Part shown: in pieces, positions 1 through 7,947 of the stretch | Position numbering within the stretch: the first letter of the stretch is position 1 | Layout: each line of letters begins with the position of its first letter | DNA from: CAZOSF01 sp964582415 | GTDB lineage: Bacteria > Bacteroidota > Bacteroidia > Flavobacteriales > Flavobacteriaceae | Reading direction: 5' to 3' | Length of the DNA stretch: 40,368 nt | NCBI GenBank assembly: GCA_964582415.1 | Contig: CAZOSF010000013.1 | Location: 1-40,368 of the forward strand | Position numbers and translations under genes: made by a program | The notes under the pieces: generated by a model | The model's database searches: none | What the model was told of the DNA's origin: nothing | Seen by the model: the letters and a program-made list of their open reading frames with translations, nothing else

Positions 1-341
1 CTTACCACAAGGGCCGAGGAACTGGAGACTCCAGCATTTATTGGAATAATACTTGAAATAGTAATATCATAACCAGAGAAAGGCTTACAGTTCTTTCTTT
101 GAACAACCCTCATACCCGATAATAAAAAATCGATAGATGCGACAGACTCTTGTAAGGTCTCCTCAAAATGAATCCTTCTGGTTTCCCCAATATCTGGTAA
201 TTGAATTTGAAAGTAGTCATTGCTGGTTGGGACGGCCTGTAAGATCATATAGCGATCGATAGCACATGCAATTATGGGCAGTCCCAAGTAATCTTGATGA
301 TCACCAAATAGACAAACACGAGCAGGAGTAGTAATGGTCAT
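1..341 (-). CDS. GHMP-family sugar kinase (galactokinase-like), 3' end cut by window edge
   Basis: Only the first 113 or so residues are inside the window. Reading from the ATG at 341, the N-terminus has PARVCLFGDHQDYLG, the counterpart of the galactokinase signature (GRVNLIGEHTDY type) that binds the sugar. Near the left edge is INAGVSSSSALVV, the GHMP ATP-binding loop. The family phosphorylates sugars (galactose, GalNAc, heptoses, fucose) in the cytoplasm. The exact sugar cannot be read from this fragment. The start lies 10 bases after the stop of the GH109 gene on the same strand, so the two are probably co-transcribed. A kinase acting on galactose, GalNAc or a related sugar released by that enzyme is a reasonable inference. 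Family assignment is confident; substrate is not. Confidence 0.8.
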   Translation of the reverse strand, partial: MTITTPARVCLFGDHQDYLGLPIIACAIDRYMILQAVPTSNDYFQIQLPDIGETRRIHFEETLQESVASIDFLLSGMRVVQRKNCKPFSGYDITISSIIPINAGVSSSSALVV

Positions 342-351
342 GCTTGTAGCA

Positions 352-1710
352 CTAGAAAGTATCTTTCATCCAGTTGTAGGGAGCTCTCTTTACCCACATC
401 CCTCTTGTGAAATCCGGGAAATATTGCGGTTCTCCATTGTTTTCAATGGAAACCTCCGAAAGCGGTGTAATAGCGCTCCATGCAGCTGCATCATAGGCAT
501 CTAGTGGTGGAGCGATATTTTGTTTGGCCGATTCCACAAAAGCGTTCAATACAAAGAAATCCATGCCACCATGACCGGAACCGGTTGCTTCTTCTTCGTA
601 TTTCTTCCAAAGAGGATGGTCATATTCTTTTAACCAGGAAGTGGCATCATCCCATTGGTGGGGCTTTTCCGTTTTTCCTTCAATATAGATACGATTGCCA
701 TCGACTTCCCACAAACCTTCGCTTCCTTGTACCCGGAACCCTAAGGAATATGGGCGAGGAGAGTTGCAGTCGTGCGTTACTAGGATGGTTTCACCATTGG
801 CAGTTTCAATCATGGAAGTAATAACATCACCCTGTTTCCATTTCAACTTGGCGTTTGGATGATCTCCCCCCCCATGTTTTACGATGTAATTATGAAGTCC
901 AATGGCTTTCGAGGCCATGGAAGTAATGCTTACCAATCGGTTGCCTCTGTTGATGTCGCACATAACAGCAATGGGGCCTACGCCGTGGGTTGGGTAAACA
1001 TCGGCATTGCGCAATAGGGAATGTTGTGTGCGCCAGGCCGATTCTGAAATCCCTTTTTCGCCGAATTCAACACCAAGACCGTACGGTGTTTTCCCATCGT
1101 TGAATTTTACAAATCGAAGGTCGTGTTGATATCCACAGCGGAAATGTACCAATTCTCCAAAAAGGTTCTGTTTTACCATATTGAGCACAGCCATGATATC
1201 GCGCCTGTAGTTGACATTCTCCAAAATCATAAGATGGGAACCAGTAGCTTCGTGCGTATTTACCAAATCCCAGCATTCCTCCATGGTATTGGCGGCAGAG
1301 ACTTCCACACCAGTGTATTTTCCCGCCTTCATAGCGTCCACTGCCATGCGGGTATGCCAAAGCCATGGCGTAGAAATAATTACAGCGTCTACCTCAGGGA
1401 GTTCCAGTAGGTTTTTATAATCGTAATCGTTCTTGCCAAATACTTTTGGTTTGGATTGGCCAGCTTTAGAAATAAGATTAAGTGCAATATCATTTCTGCG
1501 GGAATCAATATCACAGATGGCAACCACATTACAATCGTTTCGTTGTAGCGTGTTGCTCAAATGGTTGGTGCCCCGAAGTCCTACGCCTATAAAGGCAATA
1601 TTTAATTTTTCTTTTAGCGGATGGCGCATTCCAAAAGATAGGGTGGGGGCTAGCGCGATTCCAGCTCCAACCAATGCCGATTGTTTTACAAATTCCCTGC
1701 GGTTTGTCAT
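352..1710 (-). CDS. GH109-type alpha-N-acetylgalactosaminidase (Gfo/Idh/MocA fold), Tat-exported
   Basis: A 452-residue protein. The N-terminus has a twin-arginine signal (NRREFVKQ followed by a hydrophobic stretch to about residue 27), so it is likely exported folded with its cofactor. A Rossmann NAD-binding domain follows (NIAFIGVGLRG near residues 37-47). Further stretches resemble the Elizabethkingia enzyme that founded GH109: EECWDLV, ENVNYRRDIMAVLNMV, GELVHFRCGYQHDLR, YPTHGVGPIAVMCDINRGNR and GHGGMDFFVLNAFVE. GH109 enzymes hydrolyse alpha-linked N-acetylgalactosamine by an NAD-dependent redox mechanism. The length matches the family. The next gene downstream is a GHMP sugar kinase only 10 bases away, which suggests a small amino-sugar or galactose salvage unit. 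A general Gfo/Idh/MocA oxidoreductase is the fallback reading. Confidence 0.85.
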   Translation of the reverse strand: MTNRREFVKQSALVGAGIALAPTLSFGMRHPLKEKLNIAFIGVGLRGTNHLSNTLQRNDCNVVAICDIDSRRNDIALNLISKAGQSKPKVFGKNDYDYKNLLELPEVDAVIISTPWLWHTRMAVDAMKAGKYTGVEVSAANTMEECWDLVNTHEATGSHLMILENVNYRRDIMAVLNMVKQNLFGELVHFRCGYQHDLRFVKFNDGKTPYGLGVEFGEKGISESAWRTQHSLLRNADVYPTHGVGPIAVMCDINRGNRLVSITSMASKAIGLHNYIVKHGGGDHPNAKLKWKQGDVITSMIETANGETILVTHDCNSPRPYSLGFRVQGSEGLWEVDGNRIYIEGKTEKPHQWDDATSWLKEYDHPLWKKYEEEATGSGHGGMDFFVLNAFVESAKQNIAPPLDAYDAAAWSAITPLSEVSIENNGEPQYFPDFTRGMWVKRAPYNWMKDTF

Positions 1711-1904
1711 GGTGTTTAATTTTTCCTAAAAATACTATTTTTTATGCCGAAATTATAGACCCTAGACCCAGCTTTGGGTTATTTTTGTTAAGAATTTTGC
1801 AAGGAAGAAACGAGTCATCAATTCATGATTAAAAGTACGGGATTACGCTCTAGGTTGTGATTTCCAAAGAGGCAATATCCTATTTTTTAAATGGTTTAGA
1901 AGAT

Positions 1905-2486
1905 ATGGCATCCGTAAAGACATTCATAAAAAAACACGGGAGTACCTTGGTGATGTTGGTTTTCCTGGCTTTGGTTTTGATTCCCCAAACAGGCACTCCT
2001 ATTAGGGTTTTTGTAAATCGATTGATTGCCTTTAGTCCATCCATGATCGATGAAGAAGATCGTGAGGTTTTGAGTGATTTTAACTGGTCATTGCAGGCCA
2101 TGGATGGTACTACCTATAACTTATTAAATTCTAAAGGGAAGGTTATAGTTTTGAATGTCTGGGCTACCTGGTGTCCACCCTGTATAGCGGAAATGCCATC
2201 ACTACAATCGTTATATGATGCCATGCGTGAGGAGGCCCATTTCTATTTCATATCCTATGAAGATCCCGAGACGGTTCGTAGATTTCTTGATAAAAAAGGC
2301 TATCAATTACCAGTATTTTTTCCAAAGACAATGGCGCCCGAAAAGTTGGAATCCGCATCGCTTCCAACGACCTACTTAATTGCTCCCAACGGAAAAATAG
2401 TTATCCGTAAGGTAGGGGCTGCTGCATGGGATAGTGATAAAGTCATACAGCAAATTCGAAGTTTACGAAAGAATGAATATCGCTAA
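1905..2486 (+). CDS. Membrane-anchored thioredoxin-like protein (TlpA/ResA type)
   Basis: The start is taken at the ATG at 1905 (193 residues). A longer reading from GTG 1857 would add 16 residues that look unlike a signal. An N-terminal hydrophobic helix (TLVMLVFLALVLIP) anchors or exports the protein. The thioredoxin fold follows, with WATWCPPC at about residues 86-93 as the redox centre and the cis-proline region SLPTTYLIAPNG further on. TlpA/ResA proteins reduce disulfides on the periplasmic side of the membrane, for example in cytochrome c maturation. It begins a plus-strand run of five genes. The client is not evident from the neighbours. Confidence 0.85.
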   Translation: MASVKTFIKKHGSTLVMLVFLALVLIPQTGTPIRVFVNRLIAFSPSMIDEEDREVLSDFNWSLQAMDGTTYNLLNSKGKVIVLNVWATWCPPCIAEMPSLQSLYDAMREEAHFYFISYEDPETVRRFLDKKGYQLPVFFPKTMAPEKLESASLPTTYLIAPNGKIVIRKVGAAAWDSDKVIQQIRSLRKNEYR

Positions 2487-2533
2487 TTATATGAATTTCA
2501 TACCTTCGCATTTCTCTCCAGAGGATTTTTATT

Positions 2534-3097
2534 TTGAGTTATTCGTATTTGTTGGCCTATCATAACATAAAAGCTCCGAACCCAATAGTCTCTTACTTAC
2601 GTGTAGGTAAATTACTTTATTGGTCATTGATTTTATTTGCCTTGGAATCCTATTGGTACGGATGGGAACTCTGGAAGGCATTAGAGCGGGGAAATGTTTG
2701 GTGGATTCTCTTTTGGATCTCTTTTTTTCTGTTTTCTTTTGTCCATATTTTTTTGGTGCTCATGGATGGGTGGTCGCGTTTTCAGAACTACAAACGAGCA
2801 AAAGACATGCTCTTTCTCTATGGTTTTCAAAAGAGGATAGGAGCGATGTACATCGGCTCTAAATGTCAGCGGATGGCAGCGCTTGTAGCGGCTGAAGAAT
2901 TAGGAATGCGTGAAGAGATGGAGACTTTTTATGAAAGTAAAGGGGTGAAATGGTACCATTATGTTCCATACTTTATGGTGAAAGACCCGTTGTTTCTTTT
3001 CCGATCCTATTTTTGGAAACGAACTTTTATGGAAACCAATTATATTTCTAAAATCGATTTTAAGAAATTAGTACTTCAGCAGCCAATATCATTATAA
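2534..3097 (+). CDS. Small two-helix membrane protein of unknown function
   Basis: 187 residues from a TTG start at 2534, with AGAGGA about 12 bases before it; no in-frame ATG gives a longer protein. Two hydrophobic helices lie near residues 28-48 and 55-78. They are followed by a basic, amphipathic cytoplasmic-looking part (SRFQNYKRAKDM) and a mixed C-terminal domain. I do not recognise the family. It sits 47 bases after the thioredoxin gene and its stop overlaps the probable true start of the ABC ATPase gene. It may therefore be translated together with the transporter, possibly as an accessory subunit. That role is inference only. Confidence 0.7.
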   Translation: MSYSYLLAYHNIKAPNPIVSYLRVGKLLYWSLILFALESYWYGWELWKALERGNVWWILFWISFFLFSFVHIFLVLMDGWSRFQNYKRAKDMLFLYGFQKRIGAMYIGSKCQRMAALVAAEELGMREEMETFYESKGVKWYHYVPYFMVKDPLFLFRSYFWKRTFMETNYISKIDFKKLVLQQPISL

Positions 3098-3930
3098 GCG
3101 CCCAAGAAATCGTCAAGGAATTTGGGCCGCATCGGGTGCTAAATGGAGTAAGTCTGCATTGTGCCCAAGGAGAGATCTGTGCGGTATTGGGAGCTAACGG
3201 TGCAGGTAAATCTACATTGTTTAAAATCATTACTGGCTTAATTGCCCCCACATCAGGAACGGTGGAAGTTCTTACCACATCTAAAAAACCCATTGGCGGC
3301 ATCATCGAAAAGCCTTCCTTATACCCCTATTTAACAGCTCGCGAAAACCTTAAGATTTTTGCAAGTATGCAAGGGGTATTGCTTTCCGAAAGAGACATAG
3401 ATCAAAAGCTTACAGAGGTGGGGCTAACAGTTTCCAATCCTACCCAAGTAAGCAAATATTCTATGGGGATGAAGCAGCGACTGGGAATTGCCATCGCTTT
3501 GTTGAATGACCCACAAACGTTGGTTTGGGACGAACCTTTTTCTGGATTGGATCCCATGGGTACAGAGGCCCTGAAGGGATTGATCATTCAATTGGCGAAA
3601 GAAAAGGGTTTGGCTATCATCTTGTCTTCACATATTATGGGGCCATTGCTAAGTCTTTGTGATACTCTTTATGTACTTAAGGATGGCAATATGTTGCTCT
3701 CCGGTACCCTCGAACAAATTCTCGATAAATACATTACCACCTATGAAATACGAGGGAACGGATTGAGCACCTCGAATACCTTAAAGGGATATGAATCTAG
3801 AATTGATGGAAACAAAGTTATTGTTAAGATTAATGAAGATTCTGTTACCGATTTGATAAAGAAACTCTTGGAAGAAGGCGTCGAAATAGCTTCGGTAAAC
3901 CCTATTATTAACTTTCAAGAAATGCTTTAG
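3091..3930 (+). CDS. ABC transporter ATP-binding protein (start codon non-canonical)
   Basis: An ABC ATPase with Walker A GANGAGKST, signature YSMGMKQRLGIA (a divergent LSGGQ), Walker B TLVWDEPFSGLDP and switch histidine SSHI. It pairs with the ABC-2 permease that follows 2 bases later. From the first canonical start (GTG 3136) Walker A begins at residue 19, about 15 residues too early, and the first strand of the fold is missing. That strand is encoded immediately upstream in frame (ISAQEIVKEFG, from 3094), but no ATG, GTG or TTG occurs between there and the in-frame stop at 3061-3063. I therefore place the start at ATT 3091 (ATC 3088 and ATA 3094 are alternatives), overlapping the previous stop. 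The function is clear; the start is not. Confidence 0.85.
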   Translation: MISAQEIVKEFGPHRVLNGVSLHCAQGEICAVLGANGAGKSTLFKIITGLIAPTSGTVEVLTTSKKPIGGIIEKPSLYPYLTARENLKIFASMQGVLLSERDIDQKLTEVGLTVSNPTQVSKYSMGMKQRLGIAIALLNDPQTLVWDEPFSGLDPMGTEALKGLIIQLAKEKGLAIILSSHIMGPLLSLCDTLYVLKDGNMLLSGTLEQILDKYITTYEIRGNGLSTSNTLKGYESRIDGNKVIVKINEDSVTDLIKKLLEEGVEIASVNPIINFQEML

Positions 3931-3932
3931 TT

Positions 3933-4766
3933 ATGTTGGTTCAATTAATTAAGGTAGAGATTTTTAAGTTATTAAAGCAAAGGCGAACCTACTTCGCTTT
4001 AGGGGCAATATTTTTACTTGAATTTGTGGTCTTTGCCATTGCTTACGATCAGGGGAGTGATATTTTGGACACCTTGTTGGATTCATTACAAGACACCTTC
4101 TATTTTGAAGGTAATTTGTTAAATGGAAACCTGCTTACCTATTTCTTATTGAATTCCCTTTGGTTCCATTTACCTTTACTTCTGATGATTATCGTGACGG
4201 GTATGTTTACCTTAGAGTATCAGGATGGCACGCTCAGAACTGTATTTCTGCAACCTGTTTCCAAAGCGCGGTATATACTAGCCAAGTACATCACTGCCAC
4301 GCTTTTTACAATTGTCGTTGTCTTTCTTTTAGCGGTAACGGCATTCCTTTTTTCTTACGGGCTTTTTGGTCAGGGAGATTTATTGGTGTATTTCGAAAGC
4401 CTTAATTTCTTTGAGCCGAAGGATGCATTTCGACGATTGGTTTTCGGGTTCCTGAGTGGCACCGTTACAATGTTATTTTATGCAGTCTTGTGCATGACGT
4501 TGGCGGTGTTTCTAAAAGAATCCTTAAAAACTTGGATTGTTGCTACTTTGGCATTGATTATGACGAACTTGGGATCTCAATTGAATTATGACTTTTTGGG
4601 ATGGGATTATTGGTTTTTTCCAAGACTGATCAATACCTGGCAGAAGTTTTTCTATTACGAAATTCCGTGGGATTCGATTTTCTTTGGACACGGGGTTTTG
4701 GTCGTATACATATTACTAACACTCTTTATTGGAGTGCGGTATTTTAAAAAATCGGATATCGAATGA
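3933..4766 (+). CDS. ABC-2 type transporter permease
   Basis: 277 residues with about six membrane helices (near residues 18-36, 65-95, 108-140, 164-190, 195-210 and 250-270). The motif EYQDGTLRTVFLQPVSKARYILAKY after the second helix is typical of ABC-2 permeases (usual form: YRxGTLRxLLxxPVSRxxxLxxK). It starts 2 bases after the ATPase stop, so the two form one exporter or bacitracin/NatA-like transporter. Its stop overlaps the ATG of the next gene (ATGA), which implies translational coupling. Substrate is unknown. Confidence 0.85.
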   Translation: MLVQLIKVEIFKLLKQRRTYFALGAIFLLEFVVFAIAYDQGSDILDTLLDSLQDTFYFEGNLLNGNLLTYFLLNSLWFHLPLLLMIIVTGMFTLEYQDGTLRTVFLQPVSKARYILAKYITATLFTIVVVFLLAVTAFLFSYGLFGQGDLLVYFESLNFFEPKDAFRRLVFGFLSGTVTMLFYAVLCMTLAVFLKESLKTWIVATLALIMTNLGSQLNYDFLGWDYWFFPRLINTWQKFFYYEIPWDSIFFGHGVLVVYILLTLFIGVRYFKKSDIE

Positions 4767-5428
4767 AGAAATGGCTATTTATTGGTTTTAGCTTATTCGT
4801 GCTACAATTGGTTGGAGCACAGGAACTGGATACAGATTTAAAAAGAATCATGGAACGTCTGGAATCTGTGGAAGCCTATCGCGCGGAGGTGACGTTTAAC
4901 GTGGATATCAGTTTTATCAAGATGCCCACCAAGACAGCGACCTTGGAATTTGTAAAGGGTAAAGACCTTAAATTTGATTCGGATGATTTTGTGCTGATTC
5001 CCAAAAAAGGATTGGACTTTTCCTTGAGTCAGTTGCTGGAGGCTCCAGTTTTCAGCGTCAATAGAGGAAATGAAACCTTAAATGGAATTTCCTACAAAGT
5101 GGTGAATCTCATCCCTACAACCGATCAAAGCGATTTCTCCATTGCCAAACTCTATTTGGATATAGAAAAGTCTCGGGTGCATGCAGCTGAAATCAGTACC
5201 AAGAAAGAAGGGGTCTACTGGATCGAATTTGGCTTCGATTCCAAGAACAATGTATTGCCCAACAAGGTGACTGTTCAATTTGAAGTAGAAAAATTCAGAA
5301 TACCCATCAACTTTATGGGAAAGGATACCGAAATCGACCGTAAGGAAATGCGAACCGAAGGCCCAAAGAAAGGAGCCATCTATTTAGACATTGAATACCA
5401 AAACCTACAGGTAACCCCTACCAAATAA
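4763..5428 (+). CDS. Secreted LolA-like / outer-membrane lipoprotein-sorting-like protein
   Basis: 221 residues with a signal peptide (KKWLFIGFSLFVLQLVGAQ, cut near residue 19). The body is made of beta strands: AYRAEVTFNVDISFIKMP, ATLEFVKGKDLKF, SYKVVNLIP, KLYLDIEKSRVHAAEI and PNKVTVQFEVEKFRIP. This fits the half-barrel LolA/LolB/outer-membrane lipoprotein-sorting fold. No catalytic motif is visible. The ATGA overlap with the permease suggests that it works with the ABC system in the periplasm, perhaps as a carrier. It ends 9 bases before the convergent GH31 gene and no terminator is visible between them. Fold assignment is by pattern only. Confidence 0.65.
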   Translation: MKKWLFIGFSLFVLQLVGAQELDTDLKRIMERLESVEAYRAEVTFNVDISFIKMPTKTATLEFVKGKDLKFDSDDFVLIPKKGLDFSLSQLLEAPVFSVNRGNETLNGISYKVVNLIPTTDQSDFSIAKLYLDIEKSRVHAAEISTKKEGVYWIEFGFDSKNNVLPNKVTVQFEVEKFRIPINFMGKDTEIDRKEMRTEGPKKGAIYLDIEYQNLQVTPTK

Positions 5429-5437
5429 CCTTCATTA

Positions 5438-7837
5438 TTATTTGCCGATTATATGTAATTCGGTGAAATTCTTATCCACCACCAAAGAGGTGTTTCCATT
5501 AACCTTCAATGAGGTTAAAGGGGTACGTTGGTTATCCATATAAATCGATTTGATTGTGAATGGCAATCGTTTCAAATCCAACTTAAACTTGGTATACCCA
5601 GTGGTATATTTCCCCTCTTTATGCTGCTGAATAATTAGCTCCTTCGATTTTCCTGTCAACTTGAAAGTACGCATGCTGAAGCGTCCCTTACGATAGTCAT
5701 ATCCATCGTGCGCATCTTCATATAACTGAGAAACCTCCTTACCCTCTTTGAAATAGACTTCCAATTCCACTTCATCAAACTCCTTTTCACCCACATACTG
5801 CTGTACGGGATATTTCGGGATAATTCCTCCTTCTTTTACGAAGAGCGGAATTCTATCGATATCGGCATCTACCCATACCTCTTTTCCGCCTTCCACAATT
5901 TCATGCGTCCAGTAATTATACCAATTCCCTCGTGGCACATACATGCGTCGGCCTTTGGCATTGGGTTCCAAGATTGGGCACACTAGCAAGTGGTCACCAA
6001 ACAAGAACTCATCGGTGCGATAGTAGGTTTGATGATCTTCCTGATCAAACAACACCAATGGACGCACCATTGGGGTACCTTCCATTGCGTATTGGTAGAA
6101 GGTAGTGTAGATATAGGGCAATAACTTATAGCGCAGTTCAATAAACTTTCGCGTAATGTCTGTTACATTTTCATCAAATGACCAAGGTTCTTGATCACCA
6201 TGATCCCCAGAAGAGTGTACGCGACAAAAGGGGTGGAAGATACCTAACTGAATCCATCGAAGGAATAATTCTCCGGTAGGCTGTTCTGCAAATCCTCCAA
6301 TATCGGTTCCTACGAAACTCATTCCGCTGATGGCCATCCTCTGTATTTGCTGATTGGCAATCCACAAATGTTCCCAACTGGCCACATTATCTCCTGTCCA
6401 TGTAGAACAGAAACGCTGAGTTCCTGAATAGGCGGCTCTAGTAATGATAAAAGGACGCTTTGGAAACACATATTTTTTTACACCTTCATAGGTAGAACGC
6501 GCCATTTGCATCCCATAAACATTATGGGCTTTGCTGTGGCTACAGGGGTTCCCATCGTAATCGTGGCGTACATCCAGAGGGAAGGTTTTGGTGGGAACCT
6601 CCATGACAGCAGGTTCGTTCATATCATTCCAAACTCCCTTAACACCGATATCTTCTATCAATTCCTTATAGAGTCCGCTCCACCATTCACGTACCTTAGG
6701 GTTGGTAAAATCTGGGAAATTACATTCTCCAGGCCACACTTTTCCACGCATCAACGGACCATCGGCTCTTTTACAGAAATAATCGTTTTTCAAAGCCTCT
6801 TGATATACCCAATAATCTTTATCGATTTTAATGCCTGGGTCGATAATAGCTACGGTTTTAAAGCCATCGGCCTCCAAATCACTTACCATGCCTTTTGGGT
6901 CTGGGAAGTATTCTTTATTCCAAGTAAAACAACGCCATCCCTCCATATAATCAATGTCCAAATACAGCGCATCACAAGGGATTTTTAGGTCGCGAAATTT
7001 TTTGGCCAAGTCGCGTACCTGGCTTTCGGGGTAATAGCTCCATTTACTTTGGTGAAAACCCAACGCCCATAAAGGCGGCAATTCCGGTTTTCCAGTAAGG
7101 TCGGTGTAGCTATTCACCACTTCAACCATTTCGGGGCCATAGAAGAAGTAGTAGTTCATTTCTCCTCCTTGCGCCCAGTAACTGGTTACATTTCTACGTT
7201 CATGTCCGAAGTCAAAAAAGGTACGGAAGGTATTATCGAAAAAGATGCCGTAGGCAATATTGGTATGCAGCCCAATGTAAAATGGTATTGCCTTATATAA
7301 TGGATCCCGATCCTTACCAAAGGCATATTCGTCGGTTACCCAGTTTTGAAAGCGTCGTCCTTTTATATTGAAATGGGTGGGTTTATCCCCTAAACCATAA
7401 TAGCACTCCATTTTCTGTTCCTGTTTGCTCATCTTAACGATGTCGCTACCATGCTCATAACTATACTCCCAGTGGAAGCCTATTTCATCTTCATTGATAA
7501 GATTTCCCGCTATATCGTAGATCGACTTCCTCATATTGTCTTTATCAATGTACAATACCAACTTGGCAGTGCGAATGACATAGCGCTCTTTTTCTTCGGA
7601 ATACTCCAAGTGATTATACCCTTGTACGGAGTCTTGATCGATCGCATAACTGAAGTCTTTTGGGAAACTACCATCGGTAGCATAGCGGAAGCGAAGAACG
7701 CTATCGCGGACGATGGTGACTTCGAGTTGAACGTCGTTTTCGGAAGTTATTAGGAATTTATTTCTGTCGTTTTTGAAGTTTACTATTCGGGAGGGAAATT
7801 GATTTCCCTTATGTTCCAATTCAGTATTTATGATCAT
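5438..7837 (-). CDS. Glycoside hydrolase family 31 alpha-glucosidase
   Basis: 799 residues. The GH31 nucleophile region GVWNDMNEPAVM is present with Asp405, and the acid/base region TWTGDNVASWEHLW with Asp483. Other family marks are the galactose-mutarotase-like N-terminal domain, GFHQSKWSYYPESQVRDLAKKFR, DALYLDIDYMEGWRCFTWN, and a C-terminal beta domain. No signal peptide is seen, so it is probably cytoplasmic and releases glucose from maltose, isomaltose or alpha-glucans. It is the last gene of the minus-strand glucan block, 110 bases after glgB. A perfect palindrome lies in that gap. The exact linkage preference cannot be read from the sequence. Confidence 0.93.
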   Translation of the reverse strand: MIINTELEHKGNQFPSRIVNFKNDRNKFLITSENDVQLEVTIVRDSVLRFRYATDGSFPKDFSYAIDQDSVQGYNHLEYSEEKERYVIRTAKLVLYIDKDNMRKSIYDIAGNLINEDEIGFHWEYSYEHGSDIVKMSKQEQKMECYYGLGDKPTHFNIKGRRFQNWVTDEYAFGKDRDPLYKAIPFYIGLHTNIAYGIFFDNTFRTFFDFGHERRNVTSYWAQGGEMNYYFFYGPEMVEVVNSYTDLTGKPELPPLWALGFHQSKWSYYPESQVRDLAKKFRDLKIPCDALYLDIDYMEGWRCFTWNKEYFPDPKGMVSDLEADGFKTVAIIDPGIKIDKDYWVYQEALKNDYFCKRADGPLMRGKVWPGECNFPDFTNPKVREWWSGLYKELIEDIGVKGVWNDMNEPAVMEVPTKTFPLDVRHDYDGNPCSHSKAHNVYGMQMARSTYEGVKKYVFPKRPFIITRAAYSGTQRFCSTWTGDNVASWEHLWIANQQIQRMAISGMSFVGTDIGGFAEQPTGELFLRWIQLGIFHPFCRVHSSGDHGDQEPWSFDENVTDITRKFIELRYKLLPYIYTTFYQYAMEGTPMVRPLVLFDQEDHQTYYRTDEFLFGDHLLVCPILEPNAKGRRMYVPRGNWYNYWTHEIVEGGKEVWVDADIDRIPLFVKEGGIIPKYPVQQYVGEKEFDEVELEVYFKEGKEVSQLYEDAHDGYDYRKGRFSMRTFKLTGKSKELIIQQHKEGKYTTGYTKFKLDLKRLPFTIKSIYMDNQRTPLTSLKVNGNTSLVVDKNFTELHIIGK

Positions 7838-7933
7838 AGTTCGTACGTCAAATTATCAGGCTTTACAAATGAAAGCTTTTCTGCGAAAAGCAAATCTATC
7901 TAAATGGATTAATTCAGGAAAGTAATCAACAAT

Positions 7934-7947
7934 CGAAATCGATTTCG
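7934..7947. promoter_or_regulatory. Perfect 14-bp palindrome CGAAATCGATTTCG, possible LacI-type operator
   Basis: A perfect inverted repeat with a central CpG lies directly after the glgB stop codon and 97 bases upstream of the GH31 start. LacI-family operators are typically short A/T-rich palindromes centred on CG. With no loop and no U-tract it would make a poor terminator. An operator for the alpha-glucosidase gene is the simplest reading, but no regulator gene is in view. Confidence 0.4.

Noticed and set aside
1825..1860. An 11-codon frame ending on the GTG at 1857, as a possible leader peptide
   Set aside because: No codon bias toward one amino acid and no terminator after it, unlike the asnB leader.
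6506..6988. Plus-strand frame of 160 codons opposite the GH31 gene
   Set aside because: Its translation has no family features and it lies wholly opposite the GH31 catalytic region, which has intact motifs; it is a shadow.
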